NCBI RefSeq assembly: GCF_006175985.1
Contig: NZ_SRSH01000003.1
Coordinates: 1-64,000 of the forward strand
Length of the DNA: 64,000 bases
Direction: 5' to 3'
Source: Methylotetracoccus oryzae
Lineage (GTDB): Bacteria > Pseudomonadota > Gammaproteobacteria > Methylococcales > Methylococcaceae
Shown here one piece after another: positions 1-8,068 of this stretch. The stretch's first letter is position 1, and the number at the start of each line of letters is the position of its first letter. The notes under the pieces were generated by a model. The model saw only the letters and a program-made list of their open reading frames with translations. It did no database searches and was not told the origin of the DNA. The position numbers and the translations under genes were made by a program.

Positions 1-118
1 GGTTCGACACCTCACACTCCATCAGCTGTGCCAACACCCGCTCCGCCAGGGACCGCAAAAAATCCTCGCCACCCAGTTGTCCCAAACTCTCCAGAAATGC
101 CATGCTGTCGTCGGCCAT
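1..118 (-). CDS. IS256-family (mutator) transposase, N-terminal fragment cut by window edge
   Basis: The minus strand from ATG at 118 encodes about 39 residues before the window ends. They include the stretch FLRSLAERVLAQLMECEVS, which is the characteristic start of IS256/mutator transposases (usually written LxxALMEAEVS). These are DDE enzymes that move the element by cut or copy mechanisms. Only the N-terminus is present, so the DDE residues and the integrity of the gene cannot be judged. The reading direction means the element extends leftwards out of the window. The chosen ATG is the first in frame with the conserved motif. Confidence 0.75.
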   Translation of the reverse strand, partial: MADDSMAFLESLGQLGGEDFLRSLAERVLAQLMECEVSN

Positions 119-539
119 CGTCGTCTCCACGTTCAGGTTGTCTTTCGCACTTTCAACCTTACCGGAGTTCGCGATGGCCTCCCATCTCTGACCCTCGATT
201 TACACCACGTCGCTGGACTCTACCCGTGTCTCGGCCTCCCGTACCGCTCCCGCGAGGGGGCGTGAACGGTTACTTTCCGATCACGTAATCAACGTTTCCG
301 ATGCGGGGCAGCGCCCGCGTCGAGCCGATTCATGCCGCGCCCCGGTTGAGGGCTCATCAGGCAGCCAGGGCGGCTGCACCCCCAGGTCATCGATGCTCCT
401 GCGTCCAAACGCCGCGCGTCAGGTCGTTCTTTTGCGAGCGCCGGTCACCGCGCTGCCATCAAAGTGACGCCGGATCTTCACAGCACTGTCGCATCCGGCA
501 GGCATAGTGCCGCGACGAGTTTGGAGCGACAGAGGATCT
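119..539. other. Gap of 421 bp: probable IS256 end, then no recognised gene
   Basis: No convincing gene is seen; the open frames here look like GC-rich chance frames. The part nearest the transposase should hold the element's terminal inverted repeat. A GGTGTAAA string at 206-199 (minus) resembles the GTGTAAA often found near IS256-family ends, but the exact boundary cannot be fixed because the other end is outside the window. The remainder, up to the ATG at 540, must contain the promoter of the sugar operon; I could not pick clear -35/-10 boxes. Confidence 0.4.
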
Positions 540-1601
540 ATGAAGGCGTTGTTCATCTGCGGATCGCTGAATCAGACCAAGATGATGTACGAGATCGCTC
601 GGCATCTCCCGCAACTGGACAGCTTCTTCACCCCCTATTTCTGTGACGGACCGGGTCGCTGGGTCCAGAGGACCGGTGCGCTGGATTTCACGGTGCTGGG
701 TGGGCGGTTTCAGCGGCGCACCCTCGAGTTCCTGAAGGAAAAGGGCGTGCCGCTGGACCACGAGGGCTTCAACGGCCCATACGATCTGGTCGTCACCTGC
801 AGTGACCTGATCGTTCCCAGACGGGTGCGCGGCACGCGTCTGGTGCTGGTTCAGGAAGGCATGACCGATCCCGAAAACGTCATGTATCACCTGGTTCGGC
901 GATTGGGACTGCCGCGGTGGATGGCCCAGACTTCGACGACCGGATTGTCCGACCTTTACGACATTTTTTGCGTCGCGTCGGAGGGTTACCGGGACCTTTT
1001 CGTGTCGAAGGGCGCCCGTCGGGAAAAGATTCGTGTCACCGGCATACCGAACTTTGACCATTGCGAGGCCTATCGGGACAACGATTTCCCGCACCGTGAC
1101 TACGTGCTGGTCGCGACCTCGGATATGCGGGAGACGTTCAAGTACGAGAACCGCCGCAAGTTCATCGAACACGCGCGCCGTATCGCGGATGGCCGCCAGC
1201 TGATCTTCAAGTTTCATCCCAACGAGAACCCGGTGCGGGCCGCCCGGGAAGTGGAGCGCTACGCCCCGGAGGCGAGCCACTTCAGCGAGGGGATGACGGA
1301 CCACATGATCGCCAACTGCCAGGCACTGGTCACCCGCTACTCGTCCGTGGTCTATGTCGCCGCGGCTTTGGGCAAGGAAATTCACTCGGACCTGAGTCCC
1401 GAGTTGCTGACCCGATTGCTGCCGTGGCAGAACGGGGGAACCTCCAGTGCCCGGATCGCACAGGAATGTCTGGCCCTGCTCGAGCGCGACGAAGCACCGG
1501 CGGCGCACGCCGGGATGAAGCGTCGCTGGCCGGTTTCGCCGGCGGGCATCCGTGCCGTTCGGGCGCGGAGAAAGGCCAAGCTACGCAAGGCCGCGCCGTG
1601 A
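540..1601 (+). CDS. Glycosyltransferase-like protein of the ulosonate-type operon
   Basis: The protein is 353 residues from ATG 540; an in-frame ATG at 507 adds 11 unlikely residues and 540 sits behind a GGAG/AGAGG region. The N-terminus MKALFICGSLNQTKMMYEIA looks like the first strand and nucleotide-binding loop of a GT-B or CDP-glycerol-phosphotransferase-type fold. Later features are LIFKFHPNENP near the middle of the second domain and TRYSSVVYVAAALGKE, a pattern seen in poly-glycerophosphate transferase and 2-epimerase-like proteins. It is the first gene of the operon and overlaps the next one by GTGA. From context it probably transfers the CMP-activated sugar made by the downstream genes. 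The family assignment is by fold-like motifs only; the donor and acceptor are unknown. Confidence 0.55.
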   Translation: MKALFICGSLNQTKMMYEIARHLPQLDSFFTPYFCDGPGRWVQRTGALDFTVLGGRFQRRTLEFLKEKGVPLDHEGFNGPYDLVVTCSDLIVPRRVRGTRLVLVQEGMTDPENVMYHLVRRLGLPRWMAQTSTTGLSDLYDIFCVASEGYRDLFVSKGARREKIRVTGIPNFDHCEAYRDNDFPHRDYVLVATSDMRETFKYENRRKFIEHARRIADGRQLIFKFHPNENPVRAAREVERYAPEASHFSEGMTDHMIANCQALVTRYSSVVYVAAALGKEIHSDLSPELLTRLLPWQNGGTSSARIAQECLALLERDEAPAAHAGMKRRWPVSPAGIRAVRARRKAKLRKAAP

Positions 1602-2410
1602 ACGATCCGGTATTGATCGTCGTGCAGGCGCGGATGGCGTCCACCCGCCTTCCCGGCAAGGTTCTGATGGAACTGGGCGGGCAGCCGATGCTGTTGCGGA
1701 TGCTGGAGCGCCTGCAGCGGGTCCGCACGCCGCATTGCATCGTGGTCGCCACGACGACCGACGCCGAGGACGACCCGATCGAGCGCTTGTGCTTCCGCCA
1801 TGGGATCGCCGTCTATCGCGGTCATCCGACCGATTTGCTGGACCGCCACTACCGGGCGGCCCAGGCATTCGGTGGCGGCGCGGTCGCGAAGATCCCTTCG
1901 GATTGTCCGCTGATCGACCCGGTCATCGTCGATCGCGTGCTCGCGCGCTTCGCGCAGCGCGACTGCGACTACGCGAGCAATCTCCACCCCGCCACGTATC
2001 CCGACGGTAACGATGTCGAGGTCATGGGCTTCGAGGCGTTGCAAGCGGCGTGGCACGAGGCGGAGCTTCCGATGGAACGGGAGCACACGACGCCGTTTAT
2101 CTGGGAGCGGCCCGAGCGCTTTCGGTTGGCGAATCTCGTGTGGCAGGACGCGCAGGGGCGCGCGATGCCCGATCGCTCGATGTCGCATCGTTGGACCGTC
2201 GACTATCCCGAAGACTACCGGCTGGTCAGCGCCGTGTTCGACGAACTCTATCCGGTGAATCCGCTGTTCGGCCCGTCGGAGATCGTGGCGCTGCTGGACC
2301 GAAGACCGGATATCGCGGTGCTCAATGCCCGTTACTGCGGGGTGAACTGGTACCGCCATCATCTGGACCAGTTGAAGACCGTCGATCAGCGGCAAACCCG
2401 AATCCTCTGA
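1598..2410 (+). CDS. SpsF-type cytidylyltransferase (CMP-sugar synthetase)
   Basis: The start is GTG at 1598, inside the previous stop (GTGA overlap), giving 270 residues. The N-terminus VLIVVQARMASTRLPGKVL is the diagnostic nucleotide-binding signature of the SpsF/COG1861 branch of cytidylyltransferases, related to NeuA and KdsB. Further on, IPSDCPLIDPVIVDRV is the sugar and metal binding segment. These enzymes load a 2-keto-3-deoxy or similar sugar onto CMP using CTP. Beside a NeuB-like synthase and a KdsC-like phosphatase, the natural reading is activation of the operon's final sugar. A longer frame starting at 1424 lies inside the upstream gene and is not used. Confidence 0.85.
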   Translation: MNDPVLIVVQARMASTRLPGKVLMELGGQPMLLRMLERLQRVRTPHCIVVATTTDAEDDPIERLCFRHGIAVYRGHPTDLLDRHYRAAQAFGGGAVAKIPSDCPLIDPVIVDRVLARFAQRDCDYASNLHPATYPDGNDVEVMGFEALQAAWHEAELPMEREHTTPFIWERPERFRLANLVWQDAQGRAMPDRSMSHRWTVDYPEDYRLVSAVFDELYPVNPLFGPSEIVALLDRRPDIAVLNARYCGVNWYRHHLDQLKTVDQRQTRIL

Positions 2411-2419
2411 GGACGCGCG

Positions 2420-3316
2420 ATGACCGTCAACGAATACCGGCTTGCCTCGGTCGGTTCCGATCATGCCGCTGCGCACGGTGACCTCAAGGCGCTCGCACAC
2501 CGCGTAAGGCGGCGTGTCGTCCGACTCGCCACCGATGGCGGATGCTTCATCGGCGCTTCCCTGTCCTGTGTCGATTTGCTCGCCTATTTGTACACGCACT
2601 GGCTGAAGGTCGACCAACAGCGGCTCGATGATCCGGATCGCGACTATCTGCTCCTGTCCAAGGGTCACGATGTGCCGGCGCTGTACGGGCTGTTGGCCGA
2701 ACTCGGCTGGCTCGATCCTTCCCGGCTGCAGCGCCACCTGAAAGTCGACGACGACATCTACTGGCATCCCAACCGCCGCATCCCGGGCGTTGAGTTCCAT
2801 TCCGGTTCATTGGGCCATTTGCTCAGTGTCGGCCTGGGGATTGCGCTGGATATCCGGTTGAGAGGAGGTACGGGGCGCGTGGTGGTCGTGCTGGGCGACG
2901 GCGAACTCAACGAAGGCTCGATCTGGGAGAGCGTACTGGTCGCAGCGGCCAAGGGGCTCGAGAATCTGGTTGCCGTGGTCGATCGCAACGGGTTTCAGGC
3001 GAATGTCGCGACCGAGGAACTCCTGCCGCTCGAGCCGCTGACCGACAAGTTCGCGACCTTCGGGTGGCACGCCCGCCGGGTGGATGGTCATGACTTCTCG
3101 GCCCTCGCGGAGTGCTTCGACACGGTGCCGGTCGGCTGTGGCCGGCCAACCGTCGTCATCGCCGATACCGTCCGCGGCAAGGGTCTGCCGAGCATCGAAG
3201 CGCGTGCCGACCGGTGGTTCTGCAACTTCTCGGCCGACGAGGTGACCCAGTTGCTCGGGGAACTCGATGGCACGCGTTCCGCCGAGATTACCAGCGAGGT
3301 GCTCCTTGTACGTTGA
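2420..3316 (+). CDS. Transketolase, N-terminal (thiamine-pyrophosphate) subunit
   Basis: The protein is 298 residues. It holds the thiamine-pyrophosphate and metal motif of transketolases: GDGELNEGSIWES followed by NLVAVVDRNGFQ. An earlier YLLLSKGHDVPALYGLLAE is the substrate-phosphate and His region of the N-terminal half. Split transketolases of this kind (COG3959) pair with a C-terminal subunit, which is the next gene and overlaps it. They move two-carbon ketol units between sugars. Placement inside a sugar-nucleotide operon, rather than with pentose-phosphate genes, suggests a dedicated role in building an unusual sugar skeleton. The exact donor and acceptor cannot be read from sequence. 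Confidence 0.9.
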   Translation: MTVNEYRLASVGSDHAAAHGDLKALAHRVRRRVVRLATDGGCFIGASLSCVDLLAYLYTHWLKVDQQRLDDPDRDYLLLSKGHDVPALYGLLAELGWLDPSRLQRHLKVDDDIYWHPNRRIPGVEFHSGSLGHLLSVGLGIALDIRLRGGTGRVVVVLGDGELNEGSIWESVLVAAAKGLENLVAVVDRNGFQANVATEELLPLEPLTDKFATFGWHARRVDGHDFSALAECFDTVPVGCGRPTVVIADTVRGKGLPSIEARADRWFCNFSADEVTQLLGELDGTRSAEITSEVLLVR

Positions 3317-4271
3317 CGACGCCGTTTCAGGGCAGGGGCCGTCGACTGGCGCCGTAGCCCCCTTTCCCAGCTATGAAGCGGGACTGACGACGCTGCTGGC
3401 CCGGGACGATCGTCTCATCGTGATGACCGCCGAGAACCGCGCCGCGATTCGCGGCCTGCCCACGGTCGCCGGACCGCGTTTCATCGATGTCGGTATCTGC
3501 GAGCAGACGCTGGTCGGCGCGGCGGCGGGGCTGGCGCTGCGAGGGCGTGTGCCGATCGTCCATGCGCTCGCGACCTTCCTGACGATGCGGGCCTTCGAAT
3601 TCATCCGCACCGATGTCGGCATCGCGGGCCTGCCCGTCAAGCTGGTCGGCGGTTTCCCGGGTTTTCTGTCGGAAGCCAACGGTCCCACCCACCAGGCGAT
3701 CGAGGATGTCGCCTTGATGCGGGGCATCCCCGGCATGAAGGTCTGGTGCCCGGCAGATGAGCAAGACCTGCTTCTCGGTCTGGACGCCGTCCTGTCCGAC
3801 CCCGCGCCCTGGTATCTGCGCTACCACGCGGGACCTGCCGCGACGACCCATCACGCGCCGTTCGAGATCGGACGAGCGGAAGTCTTTTCCGAGGGGACTG
3901 ATGTCACGCTGCTGACCTATGGCCTGCTGTTCGGCGAATGTTTCCGTGCCGCCAGCATGCTGAGAACTCACGGCCTGTCGGTCGGACTGGTCAATCTGCG
4001 CACACTGAAGCCGATCGACCGGGGGGCGATCCTGACCGCGGCGCGCCGCTCTGCCCTGCTGGTCACGGTGGAAGACCATTTCCTGACCGGCGGCCTGTTT
4101 TCCATTCTGGCCGAGGCGCTGATCACCGCCGGCCTCGCCGTTCCGGTCCTGCCGCTCGCGCTCGACGAACGGTGGTTCAAACCGGCCCTGCTGCCGGATG
4201 TGCTGGCTTACGAGGGATTCACGGCAGAGTCCATCGCCGATCGAGTCCTGCGTCGTCTTTCCCAACTCTGA
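3306..4271 (+). CDS. Transketolase, C-terminal subunit
   Basis: This is the partner of the previous gene, about 321 residues. I chose TTG at 3306 as start: it follows a GAGG at 3297-3300 and overlaps the upstream stop by 11 nt. The in-frame ATG at 3267 would place 13 residues deep inside the upstream gene. The pyrimidine-binding domain is visible as RFIDVGICEQTLVGAAAGLAL, where the Glu of ICEQ activates thiamine. SEANGPTHQAIEDVALMR supplies the conserved THQ/ED motif of the family. The C-terminal third (LLTYGLLFGECFRAA onward) is the transketolase C domain. The overlap implies translational coupling and a 1:1 complex. Confidence 0.88.
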   Translation: MYVDDAVSGQGPSTGAVAPFPSYEAGLTTLLARDDRLIVMTAENRAAIRGLPTVAGPRFIDVGICEQTLVGAAAGLALRGRVPIVHALATFLTMRAFEFIRTDVGIAGLPVKLVGGFPGFLSEANGPTHQAIEDVALMRGIPGMKVWCPADEQDLLLGLDAVLSDPAPWYLRYHAGPAATTHHAPFEIGRAEVFSEGTDVTLLTYGLLFGECFRAASMLRTHGLSVGLVNLRTLKPIDRGAILTAARRSALLVTVEDHFLTGGLFSILAEALITAGLAVPVLPLALDERWFKPALLPDVLAYEGFTAESIADRVLRRLSQL

Positions 4272-4286
4272 TTCCTGCGTCACACC

Positions 4287-5669
4287 ATGGCCAACCGCGT
4301 CGAGTTCAATCCCGATCTGCCCGATATCGCCGAATCGAACACGCTGTGGGAGCGCGCCCGCGGCCTGATCCCGGCGGGAACCCAGACGCTGGCCAAGGGG
4401 CCGACCCAGTTCTCCGACGGGGTCGCTCCCAAGTACCTGATCAAGGGAAAGGGCGCCCGGGTCTGGGACGTCGATGGCAACGAATACCTGGACTACAACA
4501 TGGGCATCGGCCCGATCGTCCTGGGTTACTGCCACCCGGCAGTGGATGCCGCAATCCGCGCGCAGCTCGAGGACGGCATTACGTTTTCACTGATGCACCC
4601 GCTGGAAGTCGAGTTGGCCGAATTGCTGCGGGACTGCATTCCGAACACCGAGGCCGTGCGCTTCTCGAAGACCGGGTGCGATGTCACCAGCGCCGCGGTT
4701 CGCCTGGCCCGAGCCTTCACGGGGCGCGAGCGCATCCTGTGCTGCGGCTATCACGGCTGGCACGACTGGTACATCGGCGTCACCGACCGCTGCGCCGGCG
4801 TCCCCGAGGCCGTCAAGGCGCTTACCCACACGGTCAACTACAACGACCTGCAATCCGTGATCGACGCGGTGGACGAGGACGTCGCCTGCGTGATTCTGGA
4901 GCCGTTCGTGTTCGAGCGCGAGAACGGCCATTTTCTGTCCGGCCTGCGCGAGGTGTGCGACCGGCTCGGCGTGTTGCTGATCTTCGACGAGATGTGGACC
5001 GGATTCCGTTGCGCGGTCGGCGGTGCCCAGGAATTCCTCGGCGTGCGCTCCGACCTGAGCCTGTTTTCGAAAGCGATGGCGAATGGCATGCCCATCTCCG
5101 CGATCACGGGGCGCGGCGATGTGATGGCCCTGCTCGAAAAGGAGGTGTTCTTCTACACGACCTTCGGCGGGGAAGCCCTATCGTTGGCGGCATCGGTCGC
5201 CTGCATCGATTTCATGCGAAAGAATGACGTGACGGCGCGTCTGGCGCAGTCCGGCCAGCGCCTGCTGGACGGTCTGAACGGTCTCATCCGCGAGCGCGGG
5301 CTGGAGACCGTCTCGGTGACCGGCTACCCGTTCCGCACCCTGATGACTTTTTCGCCGAAGGCCGGGGATCCGCTGAAGCTCAAGACCTTGGTGCAGCAGG
5401 AACTGATTCGCCGCGGCATCCTGTGGTCGGGCATCCACAATCTGTGTTTCAGCCATAGCGACGCCGACATCGATTATACGATCGCCGCATTCGGGGAAGC
5501 GTTCGCCGTGCTCGAGGCGGCCGTCGCGACGGGGCGGGTCGACGCCGAGTTGCGCGGTGCGCCGCTACAGCCGGTGTTTCGCAAGACGAGTCAATTCCAC
5601 AGCAAGCCGCGTCGGAAAGACGACGAAGCCCTGCTTGCTTCTGGTCCGCTGAATCGGAACGTGGCGTGA
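4287..5669 (+). CDS. Class-III PLP aminotransferase, glutamate-1-semialdehyde aminomutase-like
   Basis: The protein is 460 residues from ATG 4287. The PLP Schiff-base lysine is K262 in LFSKAMANGMP, and the cofactor-stacking segment LLIFDEMWTGFR lies upstream. GTQTLAKGPTQF near residue 32 is typical of HemL-like aminotransferases acting on sugars. It is unlikely to be the housekeeping HemL, because it sits in a sugar operon, has an extended basic C-terminus, and such paralogues recur in surface-polysaccharide loci. The likely role is adding an amino group to a keto sugar or sugar phosphate. It overlaps the next gene by GTGA. Whether it transaminates or isomerises is not decidable here. Confidence 0.85.
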   Translation: MANRVEFNPDLPDIAESNTLWERARGLIPAGTQTLAKGPTQFSDGVAPKYLIKGKGARVWDVDGNEYLDYNMGIGPIVLGYCHPAVDAAIRAQLEDGITFSLMHPLEVELAELLRDCIPNTEAVRFSKTGCDVTSAAVRLARAFTGRERILCCGYHGWHDWYIGVTDRCAGVPEAVKALTHTVNYNDLQSVIDAVDEDVACVILEPFVFERENGHFLSGLREVCDRLGVLLIFDEMWTGFRCAVGGAQEFLGVRSDLSLFSKAMANGMPISAITGRGDVMALLEKEVFFYTTFGGEALSLAASVACIDFMRKNDVTARLAQSGQRLLDGLNGLIRERGLETVSVTGYPFRTLMTFSPKAGDPLKLKTLVQQELIRRGILWSGIHNLCFSHSDADIDYTIAAFGEAFAVLEAAVATGRVDAELRGAPLQPVFRKTSQFHSKPRRKDDEALLASGPLNRNVA

Positions 5670-6478
5670 GTGCCGCAGAACGCTTTGGGCTGAACGGGCG
5701 CACCGCGATCGTCACCGGCGCGGCAGGTCTGCTCGGGCGTCAGCACTGCCGGGCGCTGGCCGAAGCCGGTGCCACGGTGATCGTGACGGACATCGACCAG
5801 GCCACTTGCGACGCGGTGGCGCGCGATGTTGGGGGCAGTGCTCTGGCCATCGCGGCCGACATCACCGACCCGATGTCGCTGCGGCGGCTGGCGGAGGGCG
5901 CGCGCGAGCCCACGGGCCGCGTGGATGTGCTCGTCAACAATGCGGCGATCAACGACAAGTTCGAGGATCCGGCCGCTGCGCTGGAGCTTTCCAGGTTCGA
6001 GAACTATCCCCTCGCGCTGTGGCAACGGTCCCTGGACGTCAACGTGACCGGGACGTTCCTGTGCTGCCAGATCATCGGCGCGAGCATGGCGAGGGCCGGG
6101 CAGGGCAGCATCATCAATATTGGATCGACCTACGGCCTGGTCGCGCCCGATCAGTCGCTGTACCGCGATCCGGAAGGACGGCAGCAGTTCTATAAGTCGC
6201 CGGTTTACCCAGTGACCAAGGGCGCGGTGCTCGCACTGACGCGCTTCCTGGCCGCGTACTGGGGTGCCGCGGGAGTGCGCGTCAATGCGCTCTCTCCAGG
6301 GGGCGTTTTGAACCAACAGGACACCTTCTTCGTCGACGAGTACGCCCGCCGTACGCCGCTGAACCGGATGGCGTCGCCATCCGATTTCATGGGGGCATTG
6401 CTGTTCCTGGCCTCCGATGCTTCGTCCTACGTCACCGGCGCGAATCTCGTCGTCGATGGCGGATTCACCATTTGGTAA
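5666..6478 (+). CDS. Short-chain dehydrogenase/reductase (SDR)
   Basis: The protein is 270 residues; the start is GTG 5666, overlapping the upstream stop. The N-terminal Rossmann motif is TGAAGLLGRQHCRALAEAG, followed by D at the end of the second strand (TDID), which suggests NAD(H). NNAAIN is the structural NNAG-type motif. The catalytic set is S in NIGSTYG and the YxxxK of YPVTKGA, with a slightly long insertion between them (DPEGRQQFYKSPV). The C-terminal SYVTGANLVVDGGF is the usual SDR end. In this operon it would oxidise or reduce a hydroxyl or keto group of the sugar intermediate. The substrate is unknown. Confidence 0.88.
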   Translation: MSAAERFGLNGRTAIVTGAAGLLGRQHCRALAEAGATVIVTDIDQATCDAVARDVGGSALAIAADITDPMSLRRLAEGAREPTGRVDVLVNNAAINDKFEDPAAALELSRFENYPLALWQRSLDVNVTGTFLCCQIIGASMARAGQGSIINIGSTYGLVAPDQSLYRDPEGRQQFYKSPVYPVTKGAVLALTRFLAAYWGAAGVRVNALSPGGVLNQQDTFFVDEYARRTPLNRMASPSDFMGALLFLASDASSYVTGANLVVDGGFTIW

Positions 6479-6516
6479 TCGCAACAACCCGTCGCCACCC
6501 TTAGAAGAGGACACAG

Positions 6517-7425
6517 ATGAGCGAGAAGATGATCAATATAGGGAACAGAGGAATCGGTGAAGGATGCCCCGTCTACGTGATCGCCGAGATCGGCATCAAC
6601 CACAACGGGTCGATGGATCTGGCGAAGCAGTTGATCAGGGGCGCAAAGGAAGCCGGTGCCGACGCGGTCAAGTTCCAGAAGCGCACCCCCGAACTGTGCG
6701 TGCCCAAGGATCAGTGGAACCAGGAACGCGACACGCCCTGGGGCCGCATCCGCTACATCGAATATCGCCGTCTGGTCGAGTTCAACGCGGAGCAATACGC
6801 CGAGATCGATGCGTACTGCCGGTCCCTGGATATCGACTGGACGGCTTCCTGCTGGGATGAGCCTTCCATCGATTTCATGGAACAGTTCGCGCCGCCGTTC
6901 TACAAGATGGCCAGCGCATCGCTGACCGACCTGCCGTTGCTGCGCAAAGCCCGCTCGACGGGGAGACCGGTCATGATCTCGACCGGCATGTCGACCATGG
7001 AGGAAATCATCGCTGCGGTCGAAGCACTGGGGACGCACGACGAACGAGGGCGCCCGACTCTGATGATCGCGCATTCGACATCGACTTATCCGTGCCGGGT
7101 GGAGGAGCTCAATCTCCGGATGATCGATACCTTGCGCCGCAGCTATCCCGGCGTCCCGATCGGCTATTCGGGACACGAAACCGGCCTGGCGCCGTCGATG
7201 GCCGCGGTGGCGATGGGCGCCAGCTTCCTGGAGCGCCATGTCACGCTGGATCGCGCGATGTGGGGCACAGACCAGGCGGCCTCGGTGGAACTCATCGGTC
7301 TGGAACGGCTGATCCGTGACGTTCGCGATATCGAGCGTTCGCTCGGCGATGGCATCAAACGGGTCTATGACAGCGAACTCGGCTCGCGCCGCAAGCTGCG
7401 CCGGGTCTGTTCGGCGGTGTCGTGA
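6517..7425 (+). CDS. N-acetylneuraminate-synthase-like (NeuB family) enzyme without the C-terminal SAF domain
   Basis: The protein is 302 residues, with GAGGAC 4-6 nt upstream of ATG 6517. VYVIAEIGINHNGSMDLAKQ and ADAVKFQKRTPE are the hallmark opening of NeuB/SpsE sialic acid synthases, a TIM barrel that condenses PEP with an aldose. FYKMASASLTDLPLL, MISTGMSTMEEI and GYSGHETG complete the barrel motifs. Canonical NeuB proteins are about 345 residues and end in a SAF (antifreeze-like) domain that caps the partner active site. This one stops after the barrel. With a KdsC-like phosphatase next door, the substrate is probably a phosphorylated sugar and the product a 2-keto-3-deoxy acid phosphate. 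Confidence 0.88.
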   Translation: MSEKMINIGNRGIGEGCPVYVIAEIGINHNGSMDLAKQLIRGAKEAGADAVKFQKRTPELCVPKDQWNQERDTPWGRIRYIEYRRLVEFNAEQYAEIDAYCRSLDIDWTASCWDEPSIDFMEQFAPPFYKMASASLTDLPLLRKARSTGRPVMISTGMSTMEEIIAAVEALGTHDERGRPTLMIAHSTSTYPCRVEELNLRMIDTLRRSYPGVPIGYSGHETGLAPSMAAVAMGASFLERHVTLDRAMWGTDQAASVELIGLERLIRDVRDIERSLGDGIKRVYDSELGSRRKLRRVCSAVS

Positions 7426-7964
7426 TGAGTGCCGGCGACGATCTGCTGCGCGAGCGGCTGTGCCGCGTGAAACTGGTGCTGACCGACTGCGACGGCGTGT
7501 TGACGGATGGCAGCGTGTACTACTCGGAACTCGGCGAGAAATTCAAGCGTTTCAATATTCGCGACGGCATGGGCGTAGAGCGCTTGCGCCTTCTGGCCGG
7601 TGTCGAGAGCGCCATCGTGACGGGCGAAAGCTCCGAATCGGTAGTGCGCAGGGCCGAAAAGCTGGGCATCGTGGAGTGTCATCTGGGCGCCAAGGACAAG
7701 GGGGCCGTGGTCCGGTCCATCCTCGCCCGACGCGATCTCTCCGGCGCTGAAATCGCCTATCTGGGGGACGACGTGAATGACCTCCCCGCCTTCGAACTGG
7801 CCGGGGTAACGGCCTGTCCGCGGGATGCCGTCGACGAGATCAAGGCGCGCGCCGATGTGGTGTTGACGCATCGAGGCGGCGAGGGTGCGTTCCGGGAGTT
7901 CGCGGAAATGCTGCTCACCGCCGTCGGCGCCAAACCCTCACCGCTCCCCTCTTCCGAAAGCTGA
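7425..7964 (+). CDS. KdsC/YrbI-family HAD phosphatase
   Basis: The protein is 179 residues from ATG 7425, joined to the previous stop as TGATG; a GTG at 7422 would add one residue. The HAD nucleophile motif is LVLTDCDGVLTDG, the Ser/Thr motif is SAIVTGESS, and the metal loop is YLGDDVNDLPAF. YYSELGEKFKRFNIRDGMGV is specific to the KdsC branch, which dephosphorylates Kdo-8-phosphate and related ulosonate phosphates as a tetramer. It is the last gene before a terminator, so it very likely acts straight after the NeuB-like condensation. A housekeeping KdsC cannot be formally excluded, but context points to the operon product. Confidence 0.88.
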   Translation: MSAGDDLLRERLCRVKLVLTDCDGVLTDGSVYYSELGEKFKRFNIRDGMGVERLRLLAGVESAIVTGESSESVVRRAEKLGIVECHLGAKDKGAVVRSILARRDLSGAEIAYLGDDVNDLPAFELAGVTACPRDAVDEIKARADVVLTHRGGEGAFREFAEMLLTAVGAKPSPLPSSES

Positions 7965-7987
7965 CGCTGGGTCAGCTGTTCAATCCG

Positions 7988-8009
7988 TTCGCAAGGAATG
8001 CGAATTTTT
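7988..8009 (+). terminator. Rho-independent terminator of the sugar operon
   Basis: A 6-bp stem TTCGCA/TGCGAA with a five-base loop AGGAA is followed directly by TTTTT at 8005-8009. It lies 24 nt after the phosphatase stop and before the lplT start. The stem is short for this GC-rich genome, so efficiency may be moderate. Confidence 0.6.
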
Positions 8010-8068
8010 GCCGGGTGCCTAAAGGGAATTGGCGCTCGGCCGTTTTTTCACGAAACAGGCCGGTGCCC

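Noticed and set aside
459-1508. Long minus-strand frame opposite the glycosyltransferase-like gene
   Set aside because: Shadow of the plus-strand gene in GC-rich DNA; composition odd, no motifs, no ribosome site. The same applies to other long antisense frames such as 3327-4535, 8216-9283 and 22119-24278.
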